Notes: generated by a model not told the origin, from the sequence alone. Shown: positions 42,667 to 51,730, numbered from the stretch's first letter. The stretch is 64,000 bases of DNA from Dongia rigui (GCF_034044635.1 NZ_JAXCLX010000003.1:479789-543788); one strand, 5' to 3'. A program made the numbers and translations.

Positions 42667-43614
42667 TTAAGAGCCGATTTCGCCTGCAGCCTTGCGCTTA
42701 TGAGCCGCCAGCGCCATCAGTCGCCGGTCGCGCCATGCCTGCCGCTTCTGCAGACCGGCTTCCGGCAGTCGCGCGCGACGTTCGTCTTCGACGGCGCCAA
42801 GTACAGGACCCGCCCAATCGATGCGACGCTGCATGGAGGGGAACAGACGCTCGTAAATTTTCTGATAGCGTGCCACGTAATCCCGCACACCGCCCGGCGC
42901 GTTGAGGTCGATAGTTTCGAACGGCCCCATGAAAGACCAGCGCAGGGCGAGGCCTTCGCGGATACCGATATCGACATCTTCAACCGAGGCATAGCCGTCC
43001 GCCACCAGGCGAAAGGCTTCCTCCAACAACGCACCCTGCAGACGGTTCATGACGAACCCGTCGATCTCGCGCTTCATGACAATGGGCGACTGACCGACGG
43101 CTGCGAGCAAGCGGCGCGTGTGGTCGATGACCTCGGGCGCAGTCCACGGCGCCGGCACGATTTCCGCCGCTGGGATGAGGTAAGGAGGGTTGATCGGATG
43201 GACGACAAGGCAACGGGCGCGACCGACCAGGTCCGCGGTGAAATGAGATGGCAACAGCGCCGAGGTTGAGCTTGCCAGTATCGTATCGGGGGCCGCTGCA
43301 GCATCCAGCTGCGCAAACACCAGCTTCTTGCTGGCAAGGTCCTCTGGCGTGTTCTCCTGCACATAGGCTGCACCGGCCAGAGCCGCCGCCAATGTCGGAA
43401 CCGACTTTAATCGCACCGCGACCTCTTCAACTGACTGGCCATCGAGCAGATCTTCCACCGCCAAGGGCGACAGCGCCTCGATCGCAAATGCCTTTGCCTT
43501 GTCGGCAGCACCGGCGAACGCATCGTAGATGCGTACCTCATGGCCGGCGCGGGCAAAAGTGATGGCCCAGGCCCTACCAATGAGGCCGGCGCCGATGATT
43601 GCGATCACTGCCAT
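42667..43614 (-). CDS. 3-hydroxyacyl-CoA-dehydrogenase-fold NAD enzyme (gulonate/carnitine 3-dehydrogenase-like)
   Basis: A 315-residue protein with the N-terminal NAD fold IAIIGAGLIGRAWAITFARAG, the Asp of IYDAFAGA, the active-site region SSTSALLPSHFT, HPINPPYLIPAAEIVP with the catalytic His, and MKREIDGFVMNRLQGALLEE at the domain junction. This short, single C-domain form matches L-gulonate 3-dehydrogenase (lambda-crystallin) and L-carnitine dehydrogenase rather than fatty-acid oxidation enzymes. Because it sits next to BKACE, it probably makes the 3-keto acid that BKACE cleaves. Free acid versus CoA substrate is inference. Confidence 0.88.
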   Translation of the reverse strand: MAVIAIIGAGLIGRAWAITFARAGHEVRIYDAFAGAADKAKAFAIEALSPLAVEDLLDGQSVEEVAVRLKSVPTLAAALAGAAYVQENTPEDLASKKLVFAQLDAAAAPDTILASSTSALLPSHFTADLVGRARCLVVHPINPPYLIPAAEIVPAPWTAPEVIDHTRRLLAAVGQSPIVMKREIDGFVMNRLQGALLEEAFRLVADGYASVEDVDIGIREGLALRWSFMGPFETIDLNAPGGVRDYVARYQKIYERLFPSMQRRIDWAGPVLGAVEDERRARLPEAGLQKRQAWRDRRLMALAAHKRKAAGEIGS

Positions 43615-43625
43615 GTCAACTTCTC

Positions 43626-44426
43626 CTAAAGTGTCTCGACATTGCCATCGACGCCCAAAGACTGGCCGGACAGATTGTCCCCCATCGGCGACAGGAGGAA
43701 GGTGACCATGGCGGCAACGTCATGCGGTGTCACCATGCGGCGCAGTGAGACTTTTTCCAGGTAGCGCTCCGCCATCTCGTCATAGGGCAGACCAAGCTGT
43801 TCCGCGCGCGCACGGATGACAGCTTCCATACGTGGACCTTCGACGATGCCCGGTAGGATCGCGTTGACGCGGATGTTGTGCGGTCCGAGTTCCTTGGCGA
43901 GGCTCTGGGTGAGCCCGATGACGCCGAACTTGGCTGCGGCGTAGGGTGTCCGAAAGGCGTAACCATGTCGTCCCGCAACAGAGGACATGTTGACGATGGC
44001 GCCGCCGCCAGCTTCCTTCAGCATCGGCGCGGCGAAATGAGCACATAGGAACTGCCCGGTCAGGCACACGTCGATACAACGCCGCCAATCGGCAATAGCG
44101 ATTTCCTCGACGGCGCCGGTGGGGCCGGCAACGCCGGCATTGTTGATCAACCCATCGAGCCCGCCGAGCACCGCCTTGGCGTCGGCAAAGACTCGTGCCA
44201 TGTCGCCTTCGCTTGAGACATCGGCCAACACAGCGCTGTGACCGGGATACTCCTTCTGGAAATCGTTGAGCGGACCTTGCGCGACGTCGCAGATGAATAC
44301 TTTGGCGCCATGCAGTATCAGCATATCGGCAATGGCGCGCCCGATACCCGAGGCGCCAGCCGAGATGAACACGCGCAGGCCTGGCTTGATGCCGTCGATG
44401 ATCTTGCGACCAGTGGGTGTCGCCAT
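43626..44426 (-). CDS. SDR-family dehydrogenase
   Basis: A 266-residue classical SDR. Cofactor loop ISAGASGIGRAIADML, Asp in VFICDVAQ, NNAGVAGPTG, catalytic Ser in VNMSSVAGRHG and Tyr/Lys in TPYAAAKFGVIGL. The long insertion EAVIRARAEQLGLPYDEMAE before the C-terminus is typical of the SDRs found with BKACE and SMP-30 genes. It could oxidise the sugar to the lactone or the sugar acid at C3. It is encoded 10 bp after the double permease. Confidence 0.88.
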   Translation of the reverse strand: MATPTGRKIIDGIKPGLRVFISAGASGIGRAIADMLILHGAKVFICDVAQGPLNDFQKEYPGHSAVLADVSSEGDMARVFADAKAVLGGLDGLINNAGVAGPTGAVEEIAIADWRRCIDVCLTGQFLCAHFAAPMLKEAGGGAIVNMSSVAGRHGYAFRTPYAAAKFGVIGLTQSLAKELGPHNIRVNAILPGIVEGPRMEAVIRARAEQLGLPYDEMAERYLEKVSLRRMVTPHDVAAMVTFLLSPMGDNLSGQSLGVDGNVETL

Positions 44427-44435
44427 GTTCTTCTC

Positions 44436-46493
44436 CTAACCTTCTCGTTCGCGCAGGGTCACGACTGCCGCCAGGACAACCAGCCCGAAAATGATGATAC
44501 GGGTCGCATAGGGCAGCATGGTTCCGGCCAACAACGTCTGCAGCGCGGTGAGCAGCAGCACGCCGCCGACCATGCCGACATAGCTGCCGCGCCCACCGCT
44601 GATCAACGTGCCACCGACTACCACCACTGCGATTGACGGCAGCAGATAGTCGTCACCCATACCGAGGCTTGCCTGGCCAGAGAATCCGGTCAGCATGCAA
44701 CCAACCAATGCCGAGCAGAAGCCGGACAGCATATAGACCAGCATGGTGGTGCGGTTGACATTGATGCCGGACAGTGCCGATACCCGCTCGCCATTGCCTA
44801 GCGCATAGACCCGCCGGCCGAAAGGAGTACGCTTGTGCAGTACCACGGCAGCTACCACGAACAGCAGGATGAAGATCACGACGGGCGTCACGAGTTCCTC
44901 CTTCGAGGTCATGAACCAGCGCATCAGCGGCGCGGAGAAACCGGCTGGCGTCCCTTGCGAATAAAGGAGCGCCACGCCCTGCAGGATGCCATTCATCGCC
45001 AGCGTCATGACAATGGGCGAGATTCCCAGCATCGTGATGCCGAAGCCATTCATCAGCCCGATGACGCAGCCGATCGCCAGAACCAGCGGCAGAGCATAAA
45101 TCAGCGGTCCGTTCTGTCCGTTGACGATGCCGGCCAGCAGGATGCCGCACAGCGCAATGGTCCATGGCACGGAGAGATCGAGACCACCGGTGAGGATCAC
45201 GGTGCCTTGGCCGAGGGCCAGCACCAGGAGGAAGGAGGACAGCACCAGCAGCGAGTTATAGTATCCACCGTGGAACAGCGCATTGCCCGTAACGAACTGC
45301 GTCATCAGCACGACGAGCACAAAGCAGACATAGGCAGGCAGGGCATAGCGGATCACCTCGGCATGTCGCACCTTGAAGGACGGCAAGGCACCAGCCACTC
45401 TGCCGCCACCGATGCCCGGCAATACCAGTCGTTGCGGCGGACGGTTGCTCTGCCCAGGCAGCATGCCCGCATGGCGGGCCTTCAGACGGGCGAAGAACCG
45501 GCGTAACCCGCGCGCTGCCGGCGCATTACGCCCCAGCGCTCCCGCCATCACGGCGAGGATCAGGATGCAGCCTTCGGTAACGGTGGAATAATAGGCGGAG
45601 ACATTGAGCACGAGCAGGATATTGACGACGATCATCAGGATATAGGCACCGACGATCGAGCCCACCGCACCACCACGCCCACCCCCCAGCACCGTACCGC
45701 CGACGACGACGGCGCCGAACACCTGCAGGAGCATCGAGTTTCCAACCAGCGGATCGCCGGCACCGGTCTGCGCCGAGATGAACACCCCGGCAAAGCCATA
45801 GCAGCCGCCCGCCAGCACATAGACCATGAACTGCACCCAGCGCACGCGGATGCCCTGGGCGCGCGCCGCATCCATATCGCTGCCGATGGCATAGACTGAA
45901 ATGCCGAAACGCGTGTTCTTCAGCCACAGCCACAGCATAATGAGGATGCCCAGCACGACCACAGGCATGGGCAGGACATTCGGGATCGCATCGTAGACCA
46001 GCGCTTCGCTGAGGCCCGCCGGCACCATGCCGCCTGGCTTGTCGAGCACCAGGAGCGTGAGGCCCTGCGTGATGAACATGGTGGACAGTGTCACGACGAT
46101 CGGCTGCAGACGGAAGAAGGCGATGAACAGGCCGTTGAACGCACCGATCGCCATTCCGATTCCGATGCCAGCTAGCGACCAAAGGAAGATCCCCATGGGC
46201 GTGTCCGGCATGTTGGTGGCGAGCAGCACGTTCACCAGCGAGATCACGGCGCCCGCCGAAAGATCGAACCCACCGGTCAGGATGACCAGCGTCTGCCCGG
46301 TTGCGGCGATGGCAAGCGTCGCCCCACCGGTCGACATGAAGCTGAATTCGAAATAACTCATCGACCCCGGGCTCATCAGATTGTTGAGCAGGAGCAGCAG
46401 GGCAAACACTGTGAGTGCGATGATCAGGCCGCGATAACGGCCAAGTCTGAATGAACGGGGCCGGAACGAATGGTCGGCTGTCGCTTTCATCAC
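44436..46493 (-). CDS. Double RbsC-type permease (two permeases in one chain)
   Basis: A 685-residue membrane protein made of two complete CUT2 permeases. The first (about 20-330) has TGGFDLSAGAVISLVNVLLA and TVLGGGRGGAVGSIVGAY. A basic linker of about 40 residues (RRFFARLKARHAGMLPGQ) follows, then the second unit (about 375-680) with TGGLDLSVPWTIALCGILLA and GTLISGGRGSYVGMVGGVL. The halves differ enough to suggest fusion of two genes, not a recent duplication. The chain would provide the entire membrane part of the transporter. It overlaps the ATPase gene by 4 bp. Confidence 0.9.
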   Translation of the reverse strand: MMKATADHSFRPRSFRLGRYRGLIIALTVFALLLLLNNLMSPGSMSYFEFSFMSTGGATLAIAATGQTLVILTGGFDLSAGAVISLVNVLLATNMPDTPMGIFLWSLAGIGIGMAIGAFNGLFIAFFRLQPIVVTLSTMFITQGLTLLVLDKPGGMVPAGLSEALVYDAIPNVLPMPVVVLGILIMLWLWLKNTRFGISVYAIGSDMDAARAQGIRVRWVQFMVYVLAGGCYGFAGVFISAQTGAGDPLVGNSMLLQVFGAVVVGGTVLGGGRGGAVGSIVGAYILMIVVNILLVLNVSAYYSTVTEGCILILAVMAGALGRNAPAARGLRRFFARLKARHAGMLPGQSNRPPQRLVLPGIGGGRVAGALPSFKVRHAEVIRYALPAYVCFVLVVLMTQFVTGNALFHGGYYNSLLVLSSFLLVLALGQGTVILTGGLDLSVPWTIALCGILLAGIVNGQNGPLIYALPLVLAIGCVIGLMNGFGITMLGISPIVMTLAMNGILQGVALLYSQGTPAGFSAPLMRWFMTSKEELVTPVVIFILLFVVAAVVLHKRTPFGRRVYALGNGERVSALSGINVNRTTMLVYMLSGFCSALVGCMLTGFSGQASLGMGDDYLLPSIAVVVVGGTLISGGRGSYVGMVGGVLLLTALQTLLAGTMLPYATRIIIFGLVVLAAVVTLREREG

Positions 46494-48025
46494 GCGGCTC
46501 GCACGGAAATGTCGCTACCCAGGGCGGCGCGGACGATATTGTCTTCATTGAGATCCGCCATCGCGATCTCGCGCACGATCTGCCCCTGATAGAGGACAAT
46601 GGCGCGGTCAGCGAGATGGACCAGTTCGGGAATTTCGGTGGAATAGAGGAGGATGGCGCCACCCGCCTCCACATATTGCCGCATCAGGCGATAGAGTTCG
46701 TGCTTGGTGCCGACATCGATGCCGCGTGTGGGATCATAGAGCAGCAGCACGCGGCTCTCCGCCAGCAGCCATTTGGCAATCGCGATCTTCTGTTGGTTCC
46801 CGCCGGAGAAAGCGCCGGCCCTGGTCCACAGCGCGCGATCGGCGATCTCGACGCGCTGGAACACATCGGCCACTGCCTGCCGCTCGGCATCCACGTCGAT
46901 GAGACCATAACGGGAAAAGCGCTCTATGGACGGGATGGAGGCATTTTCAGTGCCGGACAGTTTCAGGAAGAGCGCCTCGGTCTTGCGATCCTCCGGTACC
47001 AGGCTGATGCCGATATCGGCCCGCACCGCATCGGCAGGCGAGGCGATCATCACAGGCTTGCCATCGACATAGAGCTGGCCCTTGGTGATTTCCGCCATAC
47101 CGAAGCAGGAGACGAAGAGGTCGAGCTGTCCCATGCCCTGGAGCCCGGCGACACCCAGGATTTCGCCCTTGTGCAGGCTGAACGAGGCGTTGACCAGCTT
47201 ACCGTCGGTGGCAAGATCCTCGGCGCGCAGCACTTCGGGCCCTGATTGATGGGTGCGGACGGGACGCGCCGGAAACGCCTGGCCGATCGACCGGCCGACG
47301 ATCATGCGGATCACCTCCTCATCGTCGAACTCCGCCACGTCGCCGCTGGCAATGTGTTGGCCGTTGCGCAGAACGGAGAGAGTATCGCAGAAATCGCGCA
47401 CTTCCTTCAGCCGGTGCGAAATGAAGATAATGGTGACGCCCTTGGCTTTCTCGTGGGCAATGATTTCGCCCAGCCAGTCGACATCGCGCCCGGTCAGCGA
47501 CGACGTAGGCTCGTCAAGGAGCAGCAGCTTTGGCTTGCGATAGAGGGCGCGTGCGATCTCGATCTTCTGCTTTATGGCGAGGTCCAGATTGGAGACCTCG
47601 TCCTGAAGGTCGATATCCTGCAGGCCCAGCGTCACGAAATGCGCCCGCACGCCCTCTTCGGCAGCGCGGCGGCGGATTAGGCCCAGCCCGTTGACCGGCG
47701 CATAGGGCATCAGCACGGATTCCAGCACGGTCAGATCCCGCACCAGCGTCATTTCCTGGAAGGCGGTCTGGATGCCCAGCGCATGCGCTGCGCGCGGCGA
47801 CGCCAGCGCGGCTTCCGTTCCAAAGATGCGGAACGAGCCGGTATCGGGCATCACCAACCCACTTAGCAGCTTGACGATGGTCGATTTGCCAGCGCCATTT
47901 TCGCCGAGCAGAGCGTGGACGCGGCCGGCCCGCACCTGGAACGACACATCGTCGACGGCGATCGTCGCCCCGAAAGCTTTACGGACATGGTCGGCTTCGA
48001 TGGCCAAATTGTCTTGCACAGTCAC
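46490..48025 (-). CDS. Sugar ABC transporter ATP-binding protein (RbsA type)
   Basis: A 511-residue tandem-NBD ATPase. First domain: LLGENGAGKSTIVKLLSGL, LLLDEPTSSLTGRDVDWLG. The second domain has a degenerate P loop (VAGLQGMGQLDLFVSCFG) but keeps FSGGNQQKIAIAKWLL and LLYDPTRGIDVGTKHEL, where the usual DEP of Walker B reads YDP, so its Glu is replaced by Asp or lost. It energises the double permease encoded next, and the binding protein at 48758 supplies the substrate. Confidence 0.94.
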   Translation of the reverse strand: MTVQDNLAIEADHVRKAFGATIAVDDVSFQVRAGRVHALLGENGAGKSTIVKLLSGLVMPDTGSFRIFGTEAALASPRAAHALGIQTAFQEMTLVRDLTVLESVLMPYAPVNGLGLIRRRAAEEGVRAHFVTLGLQDIDLQDEVSNLDLAIKQKIEIARALYRKPKLLLLDEPTSSLTGRDVDWLGEIIAHEKAKGVTIIFISHRLKEVRDFCDTLSVLRNGQHIASGDVAEFDDEEVIRMIVGRSIGQAFPARPVRTHQSGPEVLRAEDLATDGKLVNASFSLHKGEILGVAGLQGMGQLDLFVSCFGMAEITKGQLYVDGKPVMIASPADAVRADIGISLVPEDRKTEALFLKLSGTENASIPSIERFSRYGLIDVDAERQAVADVFQRVEIADRALWTRAGAFSGGNQQKIAIAKWLLAESRVLLLYDPTRGIDVGTKHELYRLMRQYVEAGGAILLYSTEIPELVHLADRAIVLYQGQIVREIAMADLNEDNIVRAALGSDISVRAA

Positions 48026-48117
48026 CTAGCGGCGCCCTCAGAATGCGATAAAAGCGAACAGCCCGAAGCCGTCGAATCTGGGTGATAGGAATTTGGCGCC
48101 TTCTGTCGCCAATCTCT

Positions 48118-48648
48118 TCACGACGGGCTGGCGCTGACCAGGACCGCCATCAGAAGCGCCGTCTCCTGACCGCGATTGACCCACGCATGGTTGGTGCCGC
48201 GCTGCACGACGGCGTCGAAGGGCTTCAAATCGACTTCACCTTCGTCCAGCACCAGGGTGATCTCCCCGGAGAGCAGGATGATGTAATCAGTCGTCGGCGT
48301 CTTGTGCATGCCCGGATCGCGCGACGTATCGACCATGAGGTGCGATCCCTTCATCTCCGCAAACCACGCCGCAGCGGCTTCGTATCGCTCTTGCTTGGAA
48401 AGATGCGCCGTTTTCGATTCTGGTTCGATCTCGAAGTAACGGAACAATGTACCGCCGGCAGGCGGCTCCAGGCACGCCGACAATTCGGCATTGTCGAGGT
48501 CACCTTCGTTGCTCGCCGGCGATCGATCGGTGGTCCAGAGTTCCGTCAGGACTGAAAATGTATTGGTCGCATAGCCATCCTTCAGGATACGCGACCGCCC
48601 CGTCTTGTCGTTTGTCGTGACAATCCGACGTATCGGCCTTAGCCCCAT
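48118..48648 (-). CDS. Cupin-domain protein
   Basis: A 176-residue protein with a single C-terminal cupin barrel: MKGSHLMVDTSRDPGMHKTP, then DYIILLSGEITLVLDEGEVD, and RGTNHAWVNRGQETALLM. The first cupin motif has a single His where metal cupins have two, so metal binding is uncertain. It is encoded between the binding protein and the ATPase of the same operon. Related cupins accompany catabolic operons as isomerases or sensors; no specific reaction can be assigned. Confidence 0.82.
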   Translation of the reverse strand: MGLRPIRRIVTTNDKTGRSRILKDGYATNTFSVLTELWTTDRSPASNEGDLDNAELSACLEPPAGGTLFRYFEIEPESKTAHLSKQERYEAAAAWFAEMKGSHLMVDTSRDPGMHKTPTTDYIILLSGEITLVLDEGEVDLKPFDAVVQRGTNHAWVNRGQETALLMAVLVSASPS

Positions 48649-48720
48649 TTAGACCTCCCAGAATCTCGTTCTTGCGTCCCGGGGGAATGTTCCCGATGGC
48701 GCAGCGGATTTTTTGTCGTC

Positions 48721-48748
48721 GCGGGCACGACCATTGCCGCGCCCGCGA
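48721..48748 (-). promoter_or_regulatory. Stem-loop downstream of the binding-protein gene
   Basis: CGCGGGC (48721-48727) and GCCCGCG (48742-48748) form a 7-bp stem with a 14-base loop, starting 9 bases after the stop of the binding-protein gene. No U-tract follows in the direction of transcription, so it is more likely an mRNA stabiliser or partial attenuator than a full terminator, parallel to the stem-loops at 36694-36752. Confidence 0.5.
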
Positions 48749-48757
48749 TTTAGCCTT

Positions 48758-49885
48758 TTATTCTTCGGGTTGGCCGACGAGCGCGGCGTTAAGTCCAACT
48801 TCCGGCGTGTCGGCAGAGTAGATCGAAGCAAACCAGCCTGGATTGGCAATGATAGCGGGTTGGAACACGTTGCAGCCGGCCTTCATCTCAGCCCAGGTGC
48901 CTTCGCTGCAAAGCTTGATGGTCTCGTTGGTGACGATGTTCTGCGGCACATCGGTTAGAGCGGGAATATCTTTGCCTTCGAGTTTGTCGACGGCAAGCCT
49001 AAGTGCCAGAGCCCCGGTGAAGTTCTGCGAACCCGAGGACCATCTCGGCGCGCCCATCGGTCGATAGGTTCCGCTGGCGCCTTCGGCTTCCGTTCCGACC
49101 GGCAGCATCTGGATTCGGCCACCGTTCGAAGCCTCGCCGGCGCAAGGCAGCAGCTTGTCATCGGCGATACCTGCTTCGCTTTGCATGGAGTTCGCCGTGT
49201 AGCAGCCAGCCTGCATCCACAAGCCATCGATCTTGTCCCAGGATTGTGTCGCCAATATCTTGGAAAGCTCCGTCCGAGCGACTGCTTGGCTCCACATGCC
49301 GTTGGCCTCGGCGACAACACGGATGCCGGGGTGCTTGGCGAATACTTCCTTGGCACCTTCATTCCGCAATGTGTCGACGGTCGTACCCGGCACGCCCGTG
49401 ACCATCACGACATCACCTTTTCCACCGAGCTTCTCAACCAACCATTCGGCCGATTTAACGCCCCAAGCCTTCTGGTCGATATGCACGTTGTAGGCACATG
49501 GTTCGGAGATGATTGAATCATACGCGATGACGATGACGCCCTTGTCACACGCGTTTTTGACGGCCTGATTCAGCGCTGTCGGCGAAATCGGATACACGAT
49601 GATCGCCTGGGCCCCCGCCTGCACCATGGCGTTGATCTGCTGGATCTGTCGCTGCGCGTTGGGTCCGGCGACCTGGACCTGCAAGTCGACCTTGTCCCGA
49701 TAAGTGGAACTGGCCGCCATCGCCTTGACCATATTGGCTGCTTCAGCCTGCCAATCATTGCCGATATAGCTCATGCTGAGGAAGATCTTGAACTTGTCGT
49801 CCGCGTCCGCCGGGCCTGCGAGCAGGCTGCAACTCACCGCCACGGCGGCCAAGGCGGTCTTCACTCTGCGATTCAGTCGAAACAT
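48758..49885 (-). CDS. Sugar ABC transporter substrate-binding protein (RbsB-like)
   Basis: A 375-residue periplasmic binding protein, first gene of the leftward island operon. Signal peptide: RRVKTALAAVAVSCSLLAG with cleavage near PADA. The mature part contains KIFLSMSYIGNDWQAEAANM, the sugar-binding family pattern AQAIIVYPISPTALNQAVKN, VVMVTGVPGTTVDTLRNEG and a C-terminal region rich in Pro/Gly. It delivers the ligand to the double permease. Five cysteines appear in the second lobe, more than usual for the family. Confidence 0.9.
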   Translation of the reverse strand: MFRLNRRVKTALAAVAVSCSLLAGPADADDKFKIFLSMSYIGNDWQAEAANMVKAMAASSTYRDKVDLQVQVAGPNAQRQIQQINAMVQAGAQAIIVYPISPTALNQAVKNACDKGVIVIAYDSIISEPCAYNVHIDQKAWGVKSAEWLVEKLGGKGDVVMVTGVPGTTVDTLRNEGAKEVFAKHPGIRVVAEANGMWSQAVARTELSKILATQSWDKIDGLWMQAGCYTANSMQSEAGIADDKLLPCAGEASNGGRIQMLPVGTEAEGASGTYRPMGAPRWSSGSQNFTGALALRLAVDKLEGKDIPALTDVPQNIVTNETIKLCSEGTWAEMKAGCNVFQPAIIANPGWFASIYSADTPEVGLNAALVGQPEE

Positions 49886-50346
49886 CGTTTGCTCCTCCCA
49901 GGATTATCTCGTTCTGACCGCGCGTTAACCGGCGTGCCAGCAGCCAACCCGTCTCGAAATGCGCCTTGCGGCCATCGCGGAACGAATTTTTTGGGAGGGC
50001 CCTCATGACCCCCCTGGAATCAATATCCGCGAGAAGTCGAAACGAGTCAATATTACGTATAAATTATCTGTGATCACAGATACCATCGGTGTGATATACG
50101 AAATTGTTCTTGCTGGGTCTTGATCGCTATGTGACCAAGAGCCGGGTTACAAAGGGAAACTCGATCATGGCATGGCTTGGCCTATCGCCGGCGCGCTGCA
50201 AGGCATTGCCCGCTCTGTCAGCTGTCGGCGCGGCGCGGGTCTTCCATGATCGACTTTCCTAGAGACCCCGGGGCGACGGCAGTCAGGACGGCCGACATGT
50301 AAACAGTCCCGCCGGGGTTCGGCTGAGTACGTGCAAGGACACAAGT
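49886..50346. other. Divergent promoter region of the island operon and GntR gene
   Basis: About 460 bp separate the leftward binding-protein gene and the rightward GntR gene. It is AT-richer than its surroundings around 50030-50120 and includes a perfect 16-bp palindrome (listed separately). No gene is supported. Confidence 0.5.
50066..50081. promoter_or_regulatory. Perfect 16-bp palindrome, candidate GntR operator
   Basis: ATCTGTGATCACAGAT is its own reverse complement and lies 180 bp upstream of the binding-protein start and 265 bp upstream of the GntR gene. FadR/FCD-type GntR proteins bind short dyads of this size; a CRP/FNR-like protein is less likely because the TGTGA/TCACA half sites lack the usual 6-bp spacer. 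Confidence 0.55.
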
Positions 50347-51048
50347 ATGGACGATAGAGTCAGACCGATCGATATCAGCACCATGCAGGAGCGGGTCTAC
50401 CAGGAGCTCCGGAATGCGCTCTATCAGGGGCGCTTCATGCCAGGCGAAGTGCTGACCCTGCGGTCGCTCGCGGTCGCTCTGGGCACCAGCCCGATGCCTG
50501 TCCGCGAAGCCATTCAACGCCTTGTCAGCGAGAAGGCACTTGTTCAGATGCCCAATCGCACCACGCGGGTCGCGGAACTCACCGCCGGCAATTTCGAACA
50601 GTGGACCAGAATCCGCGTGGAAGTCGAAGGATACGCCGCCCAGCGCGCGGCCCTGCGCGCCACGGCGGGTCTCTGCGCAGAATTGCGAACGATCAACGAG
50701 CGTTTTCACGCAGCGGTGGAGGCTGAGGACGCAACTGGGATGCTGGAAGGAAACCAGCACTTTCATTTCGCTGTCTACCGAGCGGCCGAGGCCGACGAAC
50801 TCCTGAATATCATCGAATCACTATGGCTGCGTTTCGGGCCAATCCTGGCCTTCGTGCGTCGGCTGCCCGGTTCCAAGATCATGTTCGACCGCGGCGTCCT
50901 AGTCCACGAACGGGTCATTGCCGCGATGGAGCGGCGCGACGCCGCAAGCGCCCGATTTGCACTTGCTCTCGACATTCGCGCGGCCGCCGCTTGGTTTCGT
51001 CGCCATTATCGGTTCGAAACGACCCTTGGCGGCAAGCCCTCTTCCTAG
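50347..51048 (+). CDS. GntR-family (FCD) transcriptional regulator
   Basis: A 233-residue regulator. N-terminal winged HTH about residues 10-75: RVYQELRNALYQGRFMPGEV, LRSLAVALGTSPMPVREAIQ and the terminal wing. The all-helical FCD effector domain follows (WTRIRVEVEGYAAQRAALRA, NQHFHFAVYRAAEADELLNI, HERVIAAMERRDAASARFAL), whose His residues usually bind a metal and a carboxylic-acid ligand. It is divergent from the island's transport and catabolism operon and is its probable regulator, with a sugar acid as likely effector. Confidence 0.9.
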   Translation: MDDRVRPIDISTMQERVYQELRNALYQGRFMPGEVLTLRSLAVALGTSPMPVREAIQRLVSEKALVQMPNRTTRVAELTAGNFEQWTRIRVEVEGYAAQRAALRATAGLCAELRTINERFHAAVEAEDATGMLEGNQHFHFAVYRAAEADELLNIIESLWLRFGPILAFVRRLPGSKIMFDRGVLVHERVIAAMERRDAASARFALALDIRAAAAWFRRHYRFETTLGGKPSS

Positions 51049-51667
51049 GCGTTGCTGGCGCCTGATCGGTATGGGCATCATCAACAGCGCTTGCTGACTT
51101 GATCAGCGGCGATCACCAGAACGGATTTCGCTGTCACGGGCTGGAACCCTGGCGATCTGGAAAGGAGCCTAGGCGGCAAGGACCCGCTCGCTAGTCAATG
51201 TGGCATTCAGAGTTCAGGCTGACCAACCAACGCGCGGCGCATCAAGCGGTGCATAAGGTGATCCACCACCTTCAACGGCGGGGCCAGATCTCCATCGGCC
51301 AGATCCGAAGTCGGCCAAGGTTCTCATGCGAATGTACGACAACCGCAATATGGTTCGGAATTGTTCCTGGATATCGATATGAAGCATATCGCGCTTGCCT
51401 GGTTCTGAACGAAAGGAACGTGCCTTCGTTCAGGATCGCAAATCTGCTCTCATATAGTTTCGATTTGCCACGTGATTCCGGAAGCCCTGCCTCATTGAGG
51501 ATCAGAACAAGCTGGTGCGTTCGGTCCTGTCGGCAGACCATTCCTCGTTCTGCTACCGTGGGGCGCGACCCGCAACACGACACTGCGCACGAGGCTTCGG
51601 GATCTGGCGGCGGGTCCAAAGCATGAGCCCGACTAGGACTCCCAGACAGATTCCAGCCCAACTCATT
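51049..51667. other. Gene-poor stretch at the right side of the island
   Basis: No gene is supported here. Two opposed frames overlap (51198-51626 rightward, 51272-51661 leftward), but neither shows a ribosome site or a family motif. Base composition is visibly more AT-rich around 51320-51480 than in neighbouring genes. This may be remnant mobile DNA. Confidence 0.4.
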
Positions 51668-51730
51668 TCAATGACTTAGCTTTTTCTTCGAGCCATCAAA
51701 AAGCGGACTGACTCCCAGAAGGTGGACCAG
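51668..51730. repeat. Right copy of 63-bp direct repeat
   Basis: It aligns with 39791-39853 without gaps, about 81% identical. The first 12 bases, TCAATGACTTAG, occur once more at 51789-51800, ten bases before the tRNA-Gln 3' end. Confidence 0.7.

Noticed and set aside
42667-43614. Fatty-acid beta-oxidation 3-hydroxyacyl-CoA dehydrogenase
   Set aside because: The sequence has the short gulonate/carnitine-dehydrogenase form and its neighbours are sugar-acid genes, with no thiolase or enoyl-CoA hydratase nearby.
50066-50081. CRP binding site
   Set aside because: TGTGATCACA contains the half-site words but without the 6-bp spacer of a CRP/FNR site; a GntR-type dyad fits better.
51198-51661. 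Overlapping opposed frames in the right island margin
   Set aside because: No motifs, no ribosome site, AT-richer non-coding composition, and neither frame is better than the other.
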